A stretch of 64,000 bases of DNA from Lepisosteus oculatus (taxonomy: Eukaryota > Chordata > Actinopteri > Semionotiformes > Lepisosteidae): contig NC_090698.1 in NCBI RefSeq assembly GCF_040954835.1, positions 5,082,501 to 5,146,500 of the forward strand. The letters are read 5' to 3'. Positions 37,043 to 48,700 of this stretch are shown here, in pieces. The stretch's first letter is position 1, and each line of letters starts with the position of its first letter. The notes under the pieces were generated by a model. It made no database searches and was not told where the DNA came from. It saw only the letters and a program-made list of their open reading frames with translations. The position numbers were made by a program, and so were the translations under genes.

Positions 37043-38460
37043 GTTGTTTATTGTTAAATTCTTCCGGGCATTTTAAACGATTGTGTATTATAATAAGCTT
37101 ATTACATGAAACCGAGGAAGTTTTATCTTCAGAATTATGAGCAATTTCAATTCATGAGTCACGGTATCAGATGGTTAACTCAAGTCATTTTCCCTCTGCC
37201 TGTTTCAGGAAAGAGTTTCATATAGAACAGACCCTGGCAAATCCACACATTTCTGCCTCTGTTCTCATCTCCCCACAAAGCGCTCGTCACGGGGAAGGTG
37301 CCCCAGTATCCAGACCTCCTTCCACACTGTGCCGCAGGTCAGCATCCCGGGACGTGTTGATCCAGTGGGACGGGGGACGGCCCCTTGTAGGGGGGGGGCG
37401 GCCCTGGCTTGGGCTGTGAGGTCTGTGGAGGTCAGGCCACCAGGTGGCACTGCTGTTGTCACGACGGGCTTGAGAGGCTCCTAGCAGCGCACACACTGCA
37501 CCCCAGCTGCAGGAGACCTCCTCCTGCAGACCTTGAAATAACACAAAGTCACAAAGTCTGGCTAGACCCAGGCAGGTGGCTGGGGAAAAGTAACAGATTC
37601 TGAACTTTGGCCGCAGGTGCAAGTCGTTTATTGTGGGCAACTGCTCCACCTTTTTTTTTTTCCCCTCTGGGTTTGACCCCAGCCTTGGGCATCCGTCTGG
37701 TGGGAGTCTGCATTTCCCCGTGTCCTCCCTGTTCACAGCTCCGCTGGAAGTGTGCGGTCTAGACAGTCTGGGGTGCTTTATCCTCTCGCCCCGTGCGCTG
37801 AGCTGTCTCAGCAGACACTCCCAGAGGCCGGGTGCTCGTCTGGAGAACCCCCCGTCCCCGTCCTCGGCCCAACTCAGGCTTCTCCCCGCTACCTGCCTGT
37901 GGGGTAAAAAGCGAGAAAGGCAATCCTGATCAGAATGCAGACTGGGACTGCTTTACCTCCTGCTAAAAACCTACCAGACGACCAGCAAATCCACTGAAAC
38001 CTGCCCTTAGAAAGTCTGAGGCACCTCACCGCCTGTCACAGATTCACTCAGGGTGTAGCCAGTGCCTGATGACACTGCGTACGCCCCGAGTGCTTCATCA
38101 TAGGCACTCTTGTGTCTTTATACAGCAGATCCAATGAAAAAACAAAGGCTGGAGCTCTGGTACTGTACATTGTTTTCTACAAGGTGAATGTCGAATGCCA
38201 TTTCCAGAGATAACAGGTGGTTATTAAAACATGCATTAAATGACAGTCCGGCAGAATTTTTCTCCATCAGTTATCTACATGAATTACAAATAACCTTGTC
38301 TGTTATTCGTGTTTACGTGTCAGACATCTGCAGGTGTGACACTTTATCACCTCATTTGGTGTTGTAGCATTAGAAGCTCAAAATAACGTTATTTAGCTGT
38401 CGTACACTTACGCTGTCGAAAAGATACAAACATTCTTGAGACAGTCTTGCATTTGCTCAG
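36093..38460. other. Intergenic region upstream of NANOS2
   Basis: Apart from an (ATA)n microsatellite I see nothing I can name. Short open frames here show no family resemblance. Confidence 0.4.
37006..37041 (+). repeat. (ATA)n microsatellite
   Basis: About 12 uninterrupted trinucleotide units. Confidence 0.95.
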
Positions 38461-38470
38461 CGCCCCAGCC

Positions 38471-38479
38471 TATAAAAAG
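38471..38479 (+). promoter_or_regulatory. NANOS2: TATA box of NANOS2
   Basis: TATAAAAAG lies 39 bp before the start codon region, which leaves room for a short 5' UTR of about 15–20 nt. Confidence 0.7.
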
Positions 38480-38517
38480 CCTCGCGATAGACTGCGACGA
38501 GTCAGTGACCACTGGAC

Positions 38518-38961
38518 ATGGAGCCTCAGAGCGGCGCCACCAACTTCAACCCCTGGCGCGACTACCTGCAGCTGAAAAGCACGCTCCTGCAGGAAGCGCC
38601 GGGGTCCCGCGCTTCCTCGGCCCGCTCGGCGGCGGGGGCAGGCTGGCACGAGCTGGCACCGCCGGGCCTCAGCGCCAAGCCTCGCGGCCCCGGAACCGCT
38701 TCCACTTCCGCTTCCGGTCCCGGTCCCGGTCCCAAGCAGACTTCGAACGGCGTCGGCTGCACCTTCTGCAGGAAAAACGAAGAGGCGCCGGCGGTGTACA
38801 CCTCGCACCTCCTGAAGAGGAAGGACGGGACGGTCTCCTGCCCGATTCTGAGGAAGTACACGTGTCCGCTGTGCGGGGCGACCGGCGACCGGGCGCATAC
38901 AGTCAACTACTGCCCACGGCGCGGTGTACCGAGCGCCACCGGCACGGCAGCCCCGCGCTGA
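38518..38961 (+). CDS. NANOS2: NANOS2, germline RNA-binding zinc-finger protein
   Basis: An intronless 147-aa protein. It starts [19 protein letters not shown]; the FNPWRDY segment resembles the short NOT1-interacting motif at the N-terminus of Nanos proteins, which recruits the CCR4–NOT deadenylase. The middle is Gly/Pro/Ser-rich. The C-terminal zinc-finger pair is complete: CTFC-x12-H-x10-C (aa about 81–108) and CPLC-x7-H-x4-C (aa about 116–131), including the GATGDRAHT signature. The single exon, the short length and the human location of NANOS2 close to DMPK/FBXO46 choose NANOS2 over NANOS1/3. It would repress target mRNAs to keep male germline stem cells. The start is set by the TATA box and by the only upstream-clear ATG. 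Confidence 0.9.
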   Translation: MEPQSGATNFNPWRDYLQLKSTLLQEAPGSRASSARSAAGAGWHELAPPGLSAKPRGPGTASTSASGPGPGPKQTSNGVGCTFCRKNEEAPAVYTSHLLKRKDGTVSCPILRKYTCPLCGATGDRAHTVNYCPRRGVPSATGTAAPR

Positions 38962-40300
38962 GCCTCGCGCTGAGCCCGATTCGGGACCGGAAGCGCGTGT
39001 AACGCGTCACCTCAAGACCTGTGAAGGTGTGTCCTGCGAGGTTCACTGACGTCTTCGATAATTATATTATTCGACAAAAAATCACCTTAACACGAAAGAC
39101 CCGTGTGTTTATGTTTCGATGTGTTTTCCTTTCGATTTGTTTACCAGTGTTTTGTAAAATTGTTTCTTTTTCACCGTGATTGTCTGTAGTACTCGCACCA
39201 TGTCTGAAAGGATATTGCTATTTGTATATGCTTTTGTATCGAGAAGCTTTTTGTTTCTGATTTAACAAATCAATGTAACTAATGGGATTCGAAAGGTTTA
39301 TCTGAAGGTTTTTGAATATTCCTTGTAAAGTTCTTTATCAAGACATTTATTCCTGATAAACGTATTTATTTCTTATAAAGACATTTAAGATGTCTTTATG
39401 AAAATTTAGTTGTATGGTCCTTTCCAATGTTTTGAATGTCCATTTTTTGCCCCGAACCTTTTGAAACATATTTATTAGAGAATTATTTTATTGTGTACAT
39501 TTGAGTTTTATTTCATTTTCAGGCTACCCACAATATGTTGAAATATTAATAATCAATATTATTTACAACCTACAATTGCAGTGCTAGATTTTTCCAGTGC
39601 ACATAAGATTCAAAGATTGATTTCTTGATTGCAGCACACATTGTGATACTTTAACTTGTTCGTATCAAAGTGTTGAGTAAAATTACACTTGACCTACAAT
39701 CTGTGAAGTTAGTGAAGTAACAGATCTCGCTGTATAAAAATACTAAAACCCCATTAAAAAGAGTTACATAATTAAGGTTAAGGTCTCGTCTTTTCTGCTT
39801 TGAAATAATGTGTCCGAAGTTTAAATGATTGTTTTAATAAGTTGAACAGTACATCAGAAAAACGTAATTTTTAGCACTTCTCTTTGCGCGTCCAGCCTGG
39901 TCTCAAAACCTGTCCAAGTATTGGCAAAAATGCAAACTTTCAGTGATTAAGGAGATTTGTGTTGTCTATTACGCTCCGTTTATAATGTTTTACAAGCTAC
40001 ACTTGAGTACAGTTCTGCATCCGCTATTTTGCAAACGTGATTTTCATACACTCGTTTTAAAAACCCTATTCCATTAGTCTGTACTGAGCTCGTGTTGATA
40101 TCGATTACGCAACCAATATGCACCGCCCCCTCTCGACAACGATAGGCTATTATCCATCCTTCTCATTGGTTCTGCAGATCTGCCAATCACCTCCTTAATA
40201 CCATGACAACGAGAGGCAAGCTCGTTGTACCGCGACATGTTAGTCATCCCTCTTCCGGTGTATCTCTATTGGCTGAAAGCAGCATCCATCCACTCTGTTA
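38962..40300. other. NANOS2 3' UTR and intergenic region
   Basis: AT-rich, no repeats or genes recognised. A variant poly(A) signal ATTAAA is at 39753–39758. The NANOS2 3' UTR may run to there, but this is a guess. Confidence 0.3.
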
Positions 40301-40330
40301 AGGCGGAACCGCTCTGAAGGCGCTGTTTCC
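40160..40330 (+). promoter_or_regulatory. COQ8B: COQ8B promoter region
   Basis: Two inverted CCAAT motifs (ATTGG at 40167 and 40268) and ETS-like CTTCCGGT (40252–40259) with a second TTTCCGGT near 40326, in a TATA-less stretch. This is typical of a housekeeping mitochondrial gene. Confidence 0.4.
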
Positions 40331-40506
40331 GGTATGGTGGTATTGCAAAACGCTGGTGGTCATAACTGAAGGGCAAGAGTGTGAATTTGTAATGGATTGT
40401 TTTTGAAGTAGTACACCTACATTAAAGTCGGCTTTCAAATTACAGAAGAAAAAGTAGCTACCGATTTTTCTATTTCAAGTTGAAGCGCAGGAATTCACCA
40501 AATTTG
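40330..40506 (+). other. COQ8B: Probable non-coding first exon of COQ8B
   Basis: Ends AATTTG|GTAAGT at 40506, a strong donor. The 5' end is estimated from the promoter motifs. Confidence 0.45.
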
Positions 40507-41424
40507 GTAAGTTATGAGTACCGTAATATTTGACATTACAGACAAGTTGTTCAGCTACTCCAGTGGTTCTTAACCTTTACTGCAGTCTGCACCCCTCGGG
40601 GTCTCAACATGTTCTCGCACCCCCGCAGACGTCTTTTGTGTTTTCGATGTTTTACTTTCTAAAAAAAATGACATTTCTTGCACTCCTGTTTATGAACTGC
40701 TGGTATATCCATTAAGCTGTGGCGTTTTAGTTACGCTCTTGTCATGCGTGCGAAGAGGCGAGCTGGTAGAAGTGTTGGGTTTCTGAATTGAAAACCGCTC
40801 GGTGGAGTGAACAGGGAGGACAGTTTTTCAGAACCTGTTAGCAACGTGCAAGATTAGACTGACATTAGCTAGCGGGGCAGTGGTGATTGATATTTGACTG
40901 GGACGTGCTGTACATCATTTTCCTCTGTGTTTATTGGGTAATCGGGGAACGTTAAAGACAGGCAGGGTACACACCAGCTGCGGTGTACGTGTAGTGTACT
41001 ACATGTGCTAGCCTCAAGCCTGTTACAGAGCTTACATAACCGGATATTTTCCAGTTGTCTAGTTCCAGACAAGTCGAACATATGAAAGATTACAAATGAG
41101 AGCACGATTCTAACTCATCCGGTTTGCTAATTTGATCAGACGGATCTCAACATGTGCATCAGGAGCTGGGCGGCTTGTTTATGTAAGGGAGTAGGCTTCT
41201 CTTGTAGAAATGTGTTCATATCGCAACAAATGTCATTGAAACCAATTTGTTGGAATTTTCATGCTTCTCTGTATCTTTTTAGAATTCAATTTATTGTTGT
41301 AGATAGTGGCAGTCCAGCTGTTTTCTGAACGACCATGTGACTGGTAGTGTCATGTGAGGATAAATTATATAAATTGTGCTTTATTCAATACCTGAAACTG
41401 CTGTTGTTTTTCTTACTAATTTAT

Positions 41425-41605
41425 TCCGCTGATGCTTTTTATCCAAGATGACTATAGCACCCCTTTATGCAGCTGGCTGTTTTACTGGAGCTTCTCAGGT
41501 GCTCAGATCATCTGGCTCACGGGTACAGCAGCAGACGCTCTCCTGGGATTTGAACCCACAACCTTCCAGTTACAAGCCCAGAAGCCCGACTGCAGCTCCA
41601 TGCTG
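41425..41605 (-). repeat. tRNA-derived SINE, second family
   Basis: The minus strand reads TGTGGGTTCAAATCCCAGG (B box), 'gctccagtaaaacagccagc' and 'cttggataaaaagcatcagc'. It is the clearest of the three copies in the window and lies in intron 1 of COQ8B. Confidence 0.6.
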
Positions 41606-42139
41606 TGGCCCACCCAGGGTGCTCCACGGAGCCTTGCTTTTCAAAGGGCTCCCGTTGACCAAGATCTGGGCAGCACAGGGCGGCACTGTTGATGCGATGC
41701 CAGTCCAAGGCGGAATCTGAAATAAAAATAATGTTGGTGTGTAGTCTGAATGATTAAAGGCAGAACTGCAGGTCACACGTGCTCCTTGGCTCGCGGCACG
41801 TACACTGTGTTCCAAGTGTTGATTACACACGCTACTAGTCTTGGATCAACTTCCGGTTGATCTCCGACTCCCAGTCTAAAACCCCCGCCTGATACTAAGG
41901 GTGCTGTCCAGTCTGTGGCTCCGAGGGCACTTCTCACAACAGCAGTGATGCGAACGTCAGCGCTTGGGTCCGAATCCCAGGCTGGGCTGCGAGGGTGCAC
42001 GATGACCTGTCCCCAGTTTTCTGTGCACGAGAATGTTCTTATTCCCCACCTCCCAGAGAGACAGAGGTGTGACCCCAGTGTTGTGTTTCCTTGATGGGCT
42101 TTGTTAGCCTGCAGTCCTCATGCTACCTTTATCTAGGGA

Positions 42140-42470
42140 AAATAATAATAATCCTTACACTTATATAGTGCTTTTCTGGACACTCCCCTCCACCACCCCC
42201 AGTGTGTACCCCCACCTGGATGATGAGAGGGCAGCCAGAGTGCACCAGTACTCTCCCCACACACCAGCTCTTGGTGGGGAGGAGAGCAGAATGATGAAGC
42301 CAGTTCATAGAGGGGGATTATTAGGAGGCCATGACTGGTAAGGGCCAATGGGAAATCTGGCCAGGATGTAGGGGTAAGACCCCTACTCTTTTCAAGAAAC
42401 GCCCTGGGATTGTTAATGACCACAGAGAGTCAGGACCTCGGTTTTACGTCTCATCCAAGGGATGGCAACA
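42140..42470 (-). repeat. SINE sharing the body of the 5S-SINE, without its head
   Basis: The minus strand reads 'gaggtcctgactctctgtgg', 'ggcgtttcttgaaaagagta' and 'gcactatataagtgtaagg', ending in an ATT run. The first two match the body of 35648–36092. Confidence 0.6.
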
Positions 42471-42529
42471 TTTTACAGTATAGTGTCCTGAACTGGGGTC
42501 GCTGTGTTCTGTGACGCAGGGGCCTGACG

Positions 42530-42706
42530 ATGTGGGGAGAGGCGAAGCAGGTGCTCTGCGGCGTGGGCCGGGTGGGCGCGGCCTTCGCCGAGACCCAGGC
42601 CGAGCAGCTCTGGCTCCTGGCCAGCAACAGCAGCCTCACCGCTGGGCTGAAGAGAGTGCAGAACTGCGCGGAGGACGGCCTGCGCAGCCTGCTGGCGGCC
42701 AGAGAG
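42530..42706 (+). CDS. COQ8B: COQ8B coding exon 1
   Basis: Acceptor gtgacgcag at 42519, donor GAG|GTAAGC. It encodes [15 protein letters not shown] through LRSLLAARE (59 codons), an amphipathic N-terminus like that of COQ8A and absent from human COQ8B. Confidence 0.85.
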
Positions 42707-45700
42707 GTAAGCACAGCCCAGCACGTAAACAGGGACGCAGTTCAAACTGAGTATTCCTCTGTCCTGTCCTCTTTTCGGTCAGCATGGGGCAGGCTGAGTT
42801 TTCTTCAGGGCTTAGTTTTCACATGACAGCCTTCCTTAAAGATCAGGCAAGTTGGGCTGAATGGCCTCTCATCTGTGAACCACTCCTCACGCTTTGGGAC
42901 AACTCAGTGGCGTGTGCATTTTGAAGCACTTTAAATTAACGGGGCTTCGAGTGTCAGGTGTGACGGGGAATGTTCTGGTCACTCTTGTTTTGTGTCCAAT
43001 TGTTCCCCTTTCAGTAGGTAGTACCCTGAAGGGAAAGAAAGCACACATCCAAAAATCGTGGAGGTGCTGTCCACAGAAATGCAACTGAGACACTTACAAT
43101 CTGCACTCCAAAATATCTTTTGTTTTACAATACTGACTGTTTATTTCTGTATATAAAACAGAGTGTGCACCCAGCAGACTCTACTTTTTATAGTGCCCCA
43201 GTCTGAAACAGAACTGTAGATGTGCTGTTTTGGTAAAGTGCTGACGTCTCCTTGCTCTGCTCTTCCCCACCCCAGACAGGGAGAGTGGATTTCCCAGAAG
43301 CCTCCGGGTGGGGGGAGGAAGAGGAGCTGGCCAAGTGGGCGGTGGGCTCTGAGATGGCCCCCGAGGTCGAAGGGCCCGAGCCCCAGAGCTCTCCCCTGCA
43401 GCGGCCGGCTTCCCAGCACCTCTCCCAGCAGGCGGCCGGCCTGGGAGGACCGGGTCAGACTCGGCACCTCCACCAGGACTCGGCGCTGGGCCGACTGACC
43501 GCCGAAGACATCAGGAAAGCCAGGGAGGCCAAGCGGCCAATGGAGAGAGGCGGCTCTTCAAAACCGGCTCGGCAGAAAGTGAGGAGCTGCACCCGAGGGG
43601 ACCCTAAAGGCCTGTTGCTTACTGGGGGGGGGGGGCTGCCCTGGTTCTGAATATCACAGGACATAGCTGAGCTGTATCAGTGCCGTGTGTTCCTGTGCAG
43701 TCAGCTTTGGGAATCTGTTTTATTAGGAAGTAATTAGCATGGGAATTTAGGCTCATAGAAGTAATAGAGGCATTTACAGAAATTCAGGAAAGCAAGATCC
43801 AGAAAGAAGCCCTTTAACCAACATCTTGAAAATCTCTTTTCTAAGTACATGTAATTCTGGATCAACATTTTTTCATTTTTCTGTTTTTGTTTTCTCATTT
43901 TTTAAATTGAAAAATACCCCCTGGCTTTGACGGCCCTGTTCTCCGATCTTTCTCAGCTGAGCGACCGAGCCAAGGAGAGGAGCGTCCCTGCGACGAGATT
44001 CAGTCGGCTCGCTAACTTTGGGGGTAGGTGCACAATGCGGGGTCCCACAGAAACTACAGTCCAAAGGAGTGGCTGTTGCACTCTGTAACATGTTTTCTGA
44101 GATTTTTCATATTTTTCAATACTCCGTGCATTAGGGAAAAAAAAAACATTCACATCTCTGACAGATAAAATTGTTGCTGCGCAACATGTGGGCAAAAGTA
44201 TATCTTCACTTCCACCACCATCTCAGATACACTCACTTTCCACGATATTGGGAACATACTGTCAAATGCATAAGCTTCCTGGCTTCCTGGAAAGTACAGT
44301 TCAATCCAAGTAATTATCCCTCACAAACCGAGGGCTTAAAATCCTTCATGTTGTAGAACCCATGCTCGCATCCTGTTCAGACTGTTCTTGAAACCACTGC
44401 ATTTCTCATACAGTTGGGATTCATAATATTTTAGTTATGATGTAATCTGAAATCGCACTAAGGCTCTCGAGTCGTATCTGGCCCAGTAGTGGTAGACTAA
44501 TGACTAATGTGTAGCCACCATAAAGAAGCTGTTGAGCACAGCATTTTTTTTTAACAGTGGGGGGGTTCCTAAAATTTTGGCCAGTGCACCTAGTTCTGGA
44601 GTAAATCATTGTCCAGGGAGTGGAATTGCCTACATTATATCCTGAGAAGAAGATCCTAGAAAGCAGGATTAAAAGACCTTGGATGATCAGCTCTAGGAGT
44701 GTTGACTGGAGCACCTTCCAGTGTTCCCCAGCACAACCTCACAGGGATTGTGAACTCGGCTTGCTTTGTTGGAGCCATAGGCTACATTTTTATCTTTCTT
44801 TTTTGCGGACTTGGGGTCACGAGGTTATGATATTCTAAAGAACCGTATACCTGCTATATAAATGCAGATGGAACATTGCCTGGAAAAGGATGCCTTTTGA
44901 TTTAAATGCACTAGGTGGCGCTGCTTTGCAATAAGTGATTTTGTTTGCCCAGCAGTCGTGTTGTTTTTCCACTTTCCCACACGTAGGCCTGGCTGTCGCC
45001 CTGGGTCTTGGTGCAATAGCTGAGGTCACCAAGCAGTCTCTGGGAGGGAAGCAGACACAGGCCAGTAAGTAGCCACCCGAGAGAAAGTGAAGAAAAAACA
45101 GAGAGTGTAGCGCTTTGCGAAATGAAGAAATCAAAACGAGGAGAGATTGGATAAGTGGTCTAAATTTAAAAAATGCCACATGATTGGCTCATAAAACTAC
45201 AGTTGTGCTTGATTGGTGGAACTTTTTGATTGTTTCCCAGACACTTGCCTGTGGCCTAACACGTGCCAGTGTTAATGCAGAGCACATGCAGGGATGGCTA
45301 GATAAAGTTACATGGGGTGGGTTTGCTTGTCTTATAACGGTGCAATATGTTCTGTCCCTCGAGATGGCCGGGCTCTCCTGGACTCGCCCTTCCTGTCCGA
45401 ATCCAACGCCGAAAGAATTGTGGACACGCTGTGCAAAGTTCGGGGAGCCGCGCTGAAAATCGGACAGATGCTCAGCATTCAAGGTACTGTGTTCGTGGCA
45501 CTAATTAGTTAATTGAACCAGGCGCTTGCGTGTATGAGAGCTTTGCTCTCTTTGGTTTGTGAGCCTGTGCAGTTGTGATCTTGTATAAGGTGTCATCTCT
45601 CTTATCACCCATTTGCCGTGGGATGCTGTCACATCATGTGTTTAGCAGTGGGGAGAGTGTGAACATTAAAAGCAGCTGGAAGGGGGTGGGTGGGTGTTGC

Positions 45701-48700
45701 TGGATCTCCGAGTTTCTCCTCTGAATTTAAGCTCTCTGTGAGCGGCTTTGTTTTAGCCACTTAGCTAGTGATTTCTTCAAATAAGAAGCTTTCGATTTCA
45801 CTTGAAATAAAGACTCCAACACCCTGTTGCTCTCAATGACCATTTCTGTTGTATTTAATTCAATAAATGCATCAAAGCTTTTACAAGTGCATGATTTAAG
45901 GGTACCTTTTGAGACCTTTTAAGTGCTTCAGGAGCCAAAGTTGGTCACCATTTTAGCTTTTTAAATCTTCTATTACTCAACCTGAATAATGGAGCAATGC
46001 TGATATGTTTTCAGACAAGGTACAGTGTTAGATGTTTCCATACAATCCACCAAGTAGATCTATTGTGCGTTTTTGTGAACTCGTGTGAAAAAGATCTAAC
46101 AAACGCAGGCGTCGCTCTCCAGCAACATGAAGCAGAACATGAGTCTGTCCGTGAATGAGCTTTTCAGAAGACGCTGTCTTTTTTTCATCCTTATTGTCCA
46201 GACAGCAGTTTCATCAACCCGCAGCTCCAGAAGATTTTTGAGAGGGTCAGGCAGAGCGCAGACTTCATGCCAGCCTGGCAAATGACGGTAAGATTTCTGA
46301 TTTTAGTACATTTGGGAGGTGAAATCTGTTTGATGTCATTCTAATCATTATCCTCACAGTATACACGTACAAAGACTCCAGAGGTCTCCAGGCCAGCTCC
46401 AGTGAGGCCAGCAGAGCAAAGACTGTTGGGTTTGAGCTCCTTCCTTGACTGCTGAAAAGCATGATCAGATCCCAATACACACGGAGTACAGCACTGTGCT
46501 AGTTTTTGTGCTCTCTCTCCAATACTGGTCTCTGTGCACTCTGTGCAAACGCTGTGTAATTTCACAAAGAGTTTTGATAAACGAAAAGCCAGAATCCCCT
46601 CAAAAGTTCCTATTGGATGGAGAAATAAAAGAAAAAAAACATTTTGGACATCTGTTCTTTCTTTCTAGGTGTCATTGTATGATCCTGGAATATGCCGATG
46701 AAAGTTCAGTCGCTGCGGTTTACCAACAGTCATACTAAAAGGCTCTTTTAAGAGGAACATAATATTTTGTCTGTGAGTCTTATTAAAGTGTCTGTCTGTG
46801 CTTGCTGCTGCACGCGAGAGCCGTGTTGGGGGCTGCTTCCGAGTGGCCAGGCTCTGATGTCGTCTGTCCCTCCATCTGCAGAAGGTACTGCAAGAGGAGC
46901 TCGGTGCCGACTGGCGGGACAGGTTGGCGTCCTTCGAGGAGAAGCCCTTTGCTGCCGCCTCCATCGGTCAGGTGCACCTCGGGGTGCTGAAGGACGGCAG
47001 GGAGGTGGCCATGAAAATCCAGGTGAGAGCGGGGAAGGAACAGTATCCTACTGCATAGAAACTCTCAGGGTATGAAAAGCGCCCTGCTCTTACTGGCCTT
47101 GTATCCGTGAATGCCAGAGGAGGCCCAGGTTTGGTCTTAATTCAGACCCGTGGTAACCATGTAAAAGTAAAGTGCTTACTCGATCCTAGAGGCTCTGCAT
47201 GCTAGAGCTTATCCCAGTGTTTGCAAGCGGTGCCAAGTCTGGCCATCACAGGGTTTTTACCCCCCTCATTGGTACCGATACCAGTTGGCACAGCTTGGCA
47301 AACTGCAACAGCTGGGAGTGGAGCACCTTAGTTGAGCCCACAGCCTTTGAGCTGTGAGTCCAGAGCCCTGACCACAGCTCCGCTCTGTCCCGACGTGAGA
47401 TCATTGATGCCCTGACTGAGTGGCACTGCCACCTCTGGTTTTGTCTCCTGCGTAGTATCCTGGAATAGCGCAGAGCATTCGCAGCGACGTCAACAACCTG
47501 CTGTCCGTGTTGAAGATGAGCGTGGCTCTGCCTCAAGGTGATGTGCATTTATGTTGGTTTAAAAAAAAAAAAATGGGAACCTCCAATTCCCTTAAAGACT
47601 GAGCTTCTGTACCTACCGAGGATAGAGAGAGAGCACGCTACACACGTGATCCCAGAACACGCCCGTTTGTTAGAGACATTTGCCTTCCGATGCGCTGCAC
47701 GTGCCACATGCAGTGACGCACCGGAGAGCGAGTCTGTTGCTGGCACTGCTGGGATCACTGGAAGCCTGCAGGTGTCCTGGCCAGTTACAGGAATTGCTGC
47801 CTTAGCAAACGTTGAGAAGACTGGTCCGCTTACCCCTGGAGTCACAGCACGGGGCTGGCGGGGTACATGTCAGTACAAGTCAGCCACTGCCATGACTCGG
47901 GCTCGACTCAAGTGAGAGCCTTTACTTGGGGGAGTCCCTTTGGCTCTGTTTGTTTTCTGTTGTTTATAGTACTAGGTGCAATGTGTGGTCTGGGGGGTCT
48001 GCCAGATTTTCTGTTTTGTGCTGTGAGCTGTCAGACCGAGCTAATATTTTTAAATTTGCACCTTTGGATTGTTTTCAGCTTCTTAACTGTTCATTTTTCC
48101 ATGATTGGGAGTGTATTGTCAAACTAACTAGGCTGAAAGTGCGGAAGGATCCTGTGGAAGGCAGGCATCTGTAATTTTATAGATCCACGTGTCTTACAGC
48201 AGGTGGAGCAGCGATTTGCAAGCAGTGCTTCACCCGTCGTTCATTCTGAGCACTTGGCCAGAGGTGTTTAATCCTGATCTTGGGGAGCTGCTCCGTCTTC
48301 AGATCTTCTAAGTTTCTTTAAATACCAAAGGCCTGGAGAAGTTGTTGAATTGGACCAAATGAGCCACGAATTAGCTTTTTTAGGTCATTAAAATCTGCAG
48401 ACACATCGGCCCTCCAGGACCTGATCTGCACTCCCCTCTTTGGCCACAGCAGTCCAGTCTCCGGAGACCAGCTGGAGACCAGGGTGCTTGGAGTTGTTCT
48501 TCCTCGTTGTTGTAAGTCTGCCTCATGTTGTCAATTTGTCCCCTCAGGCTTGTTTGCGGAAAGCAGCATCGAGGTCCTTCAGAGGGAGCTGGAGTGGGAG
48601 TGCGATTACAGGAGGGAGGCCAAGTGTGCCAAACGCTTCAGGTACTGGGCAGCGCTGCACCCCCGGACAGGCACAGCCCATGCTGTCATGCTGTCATGCA

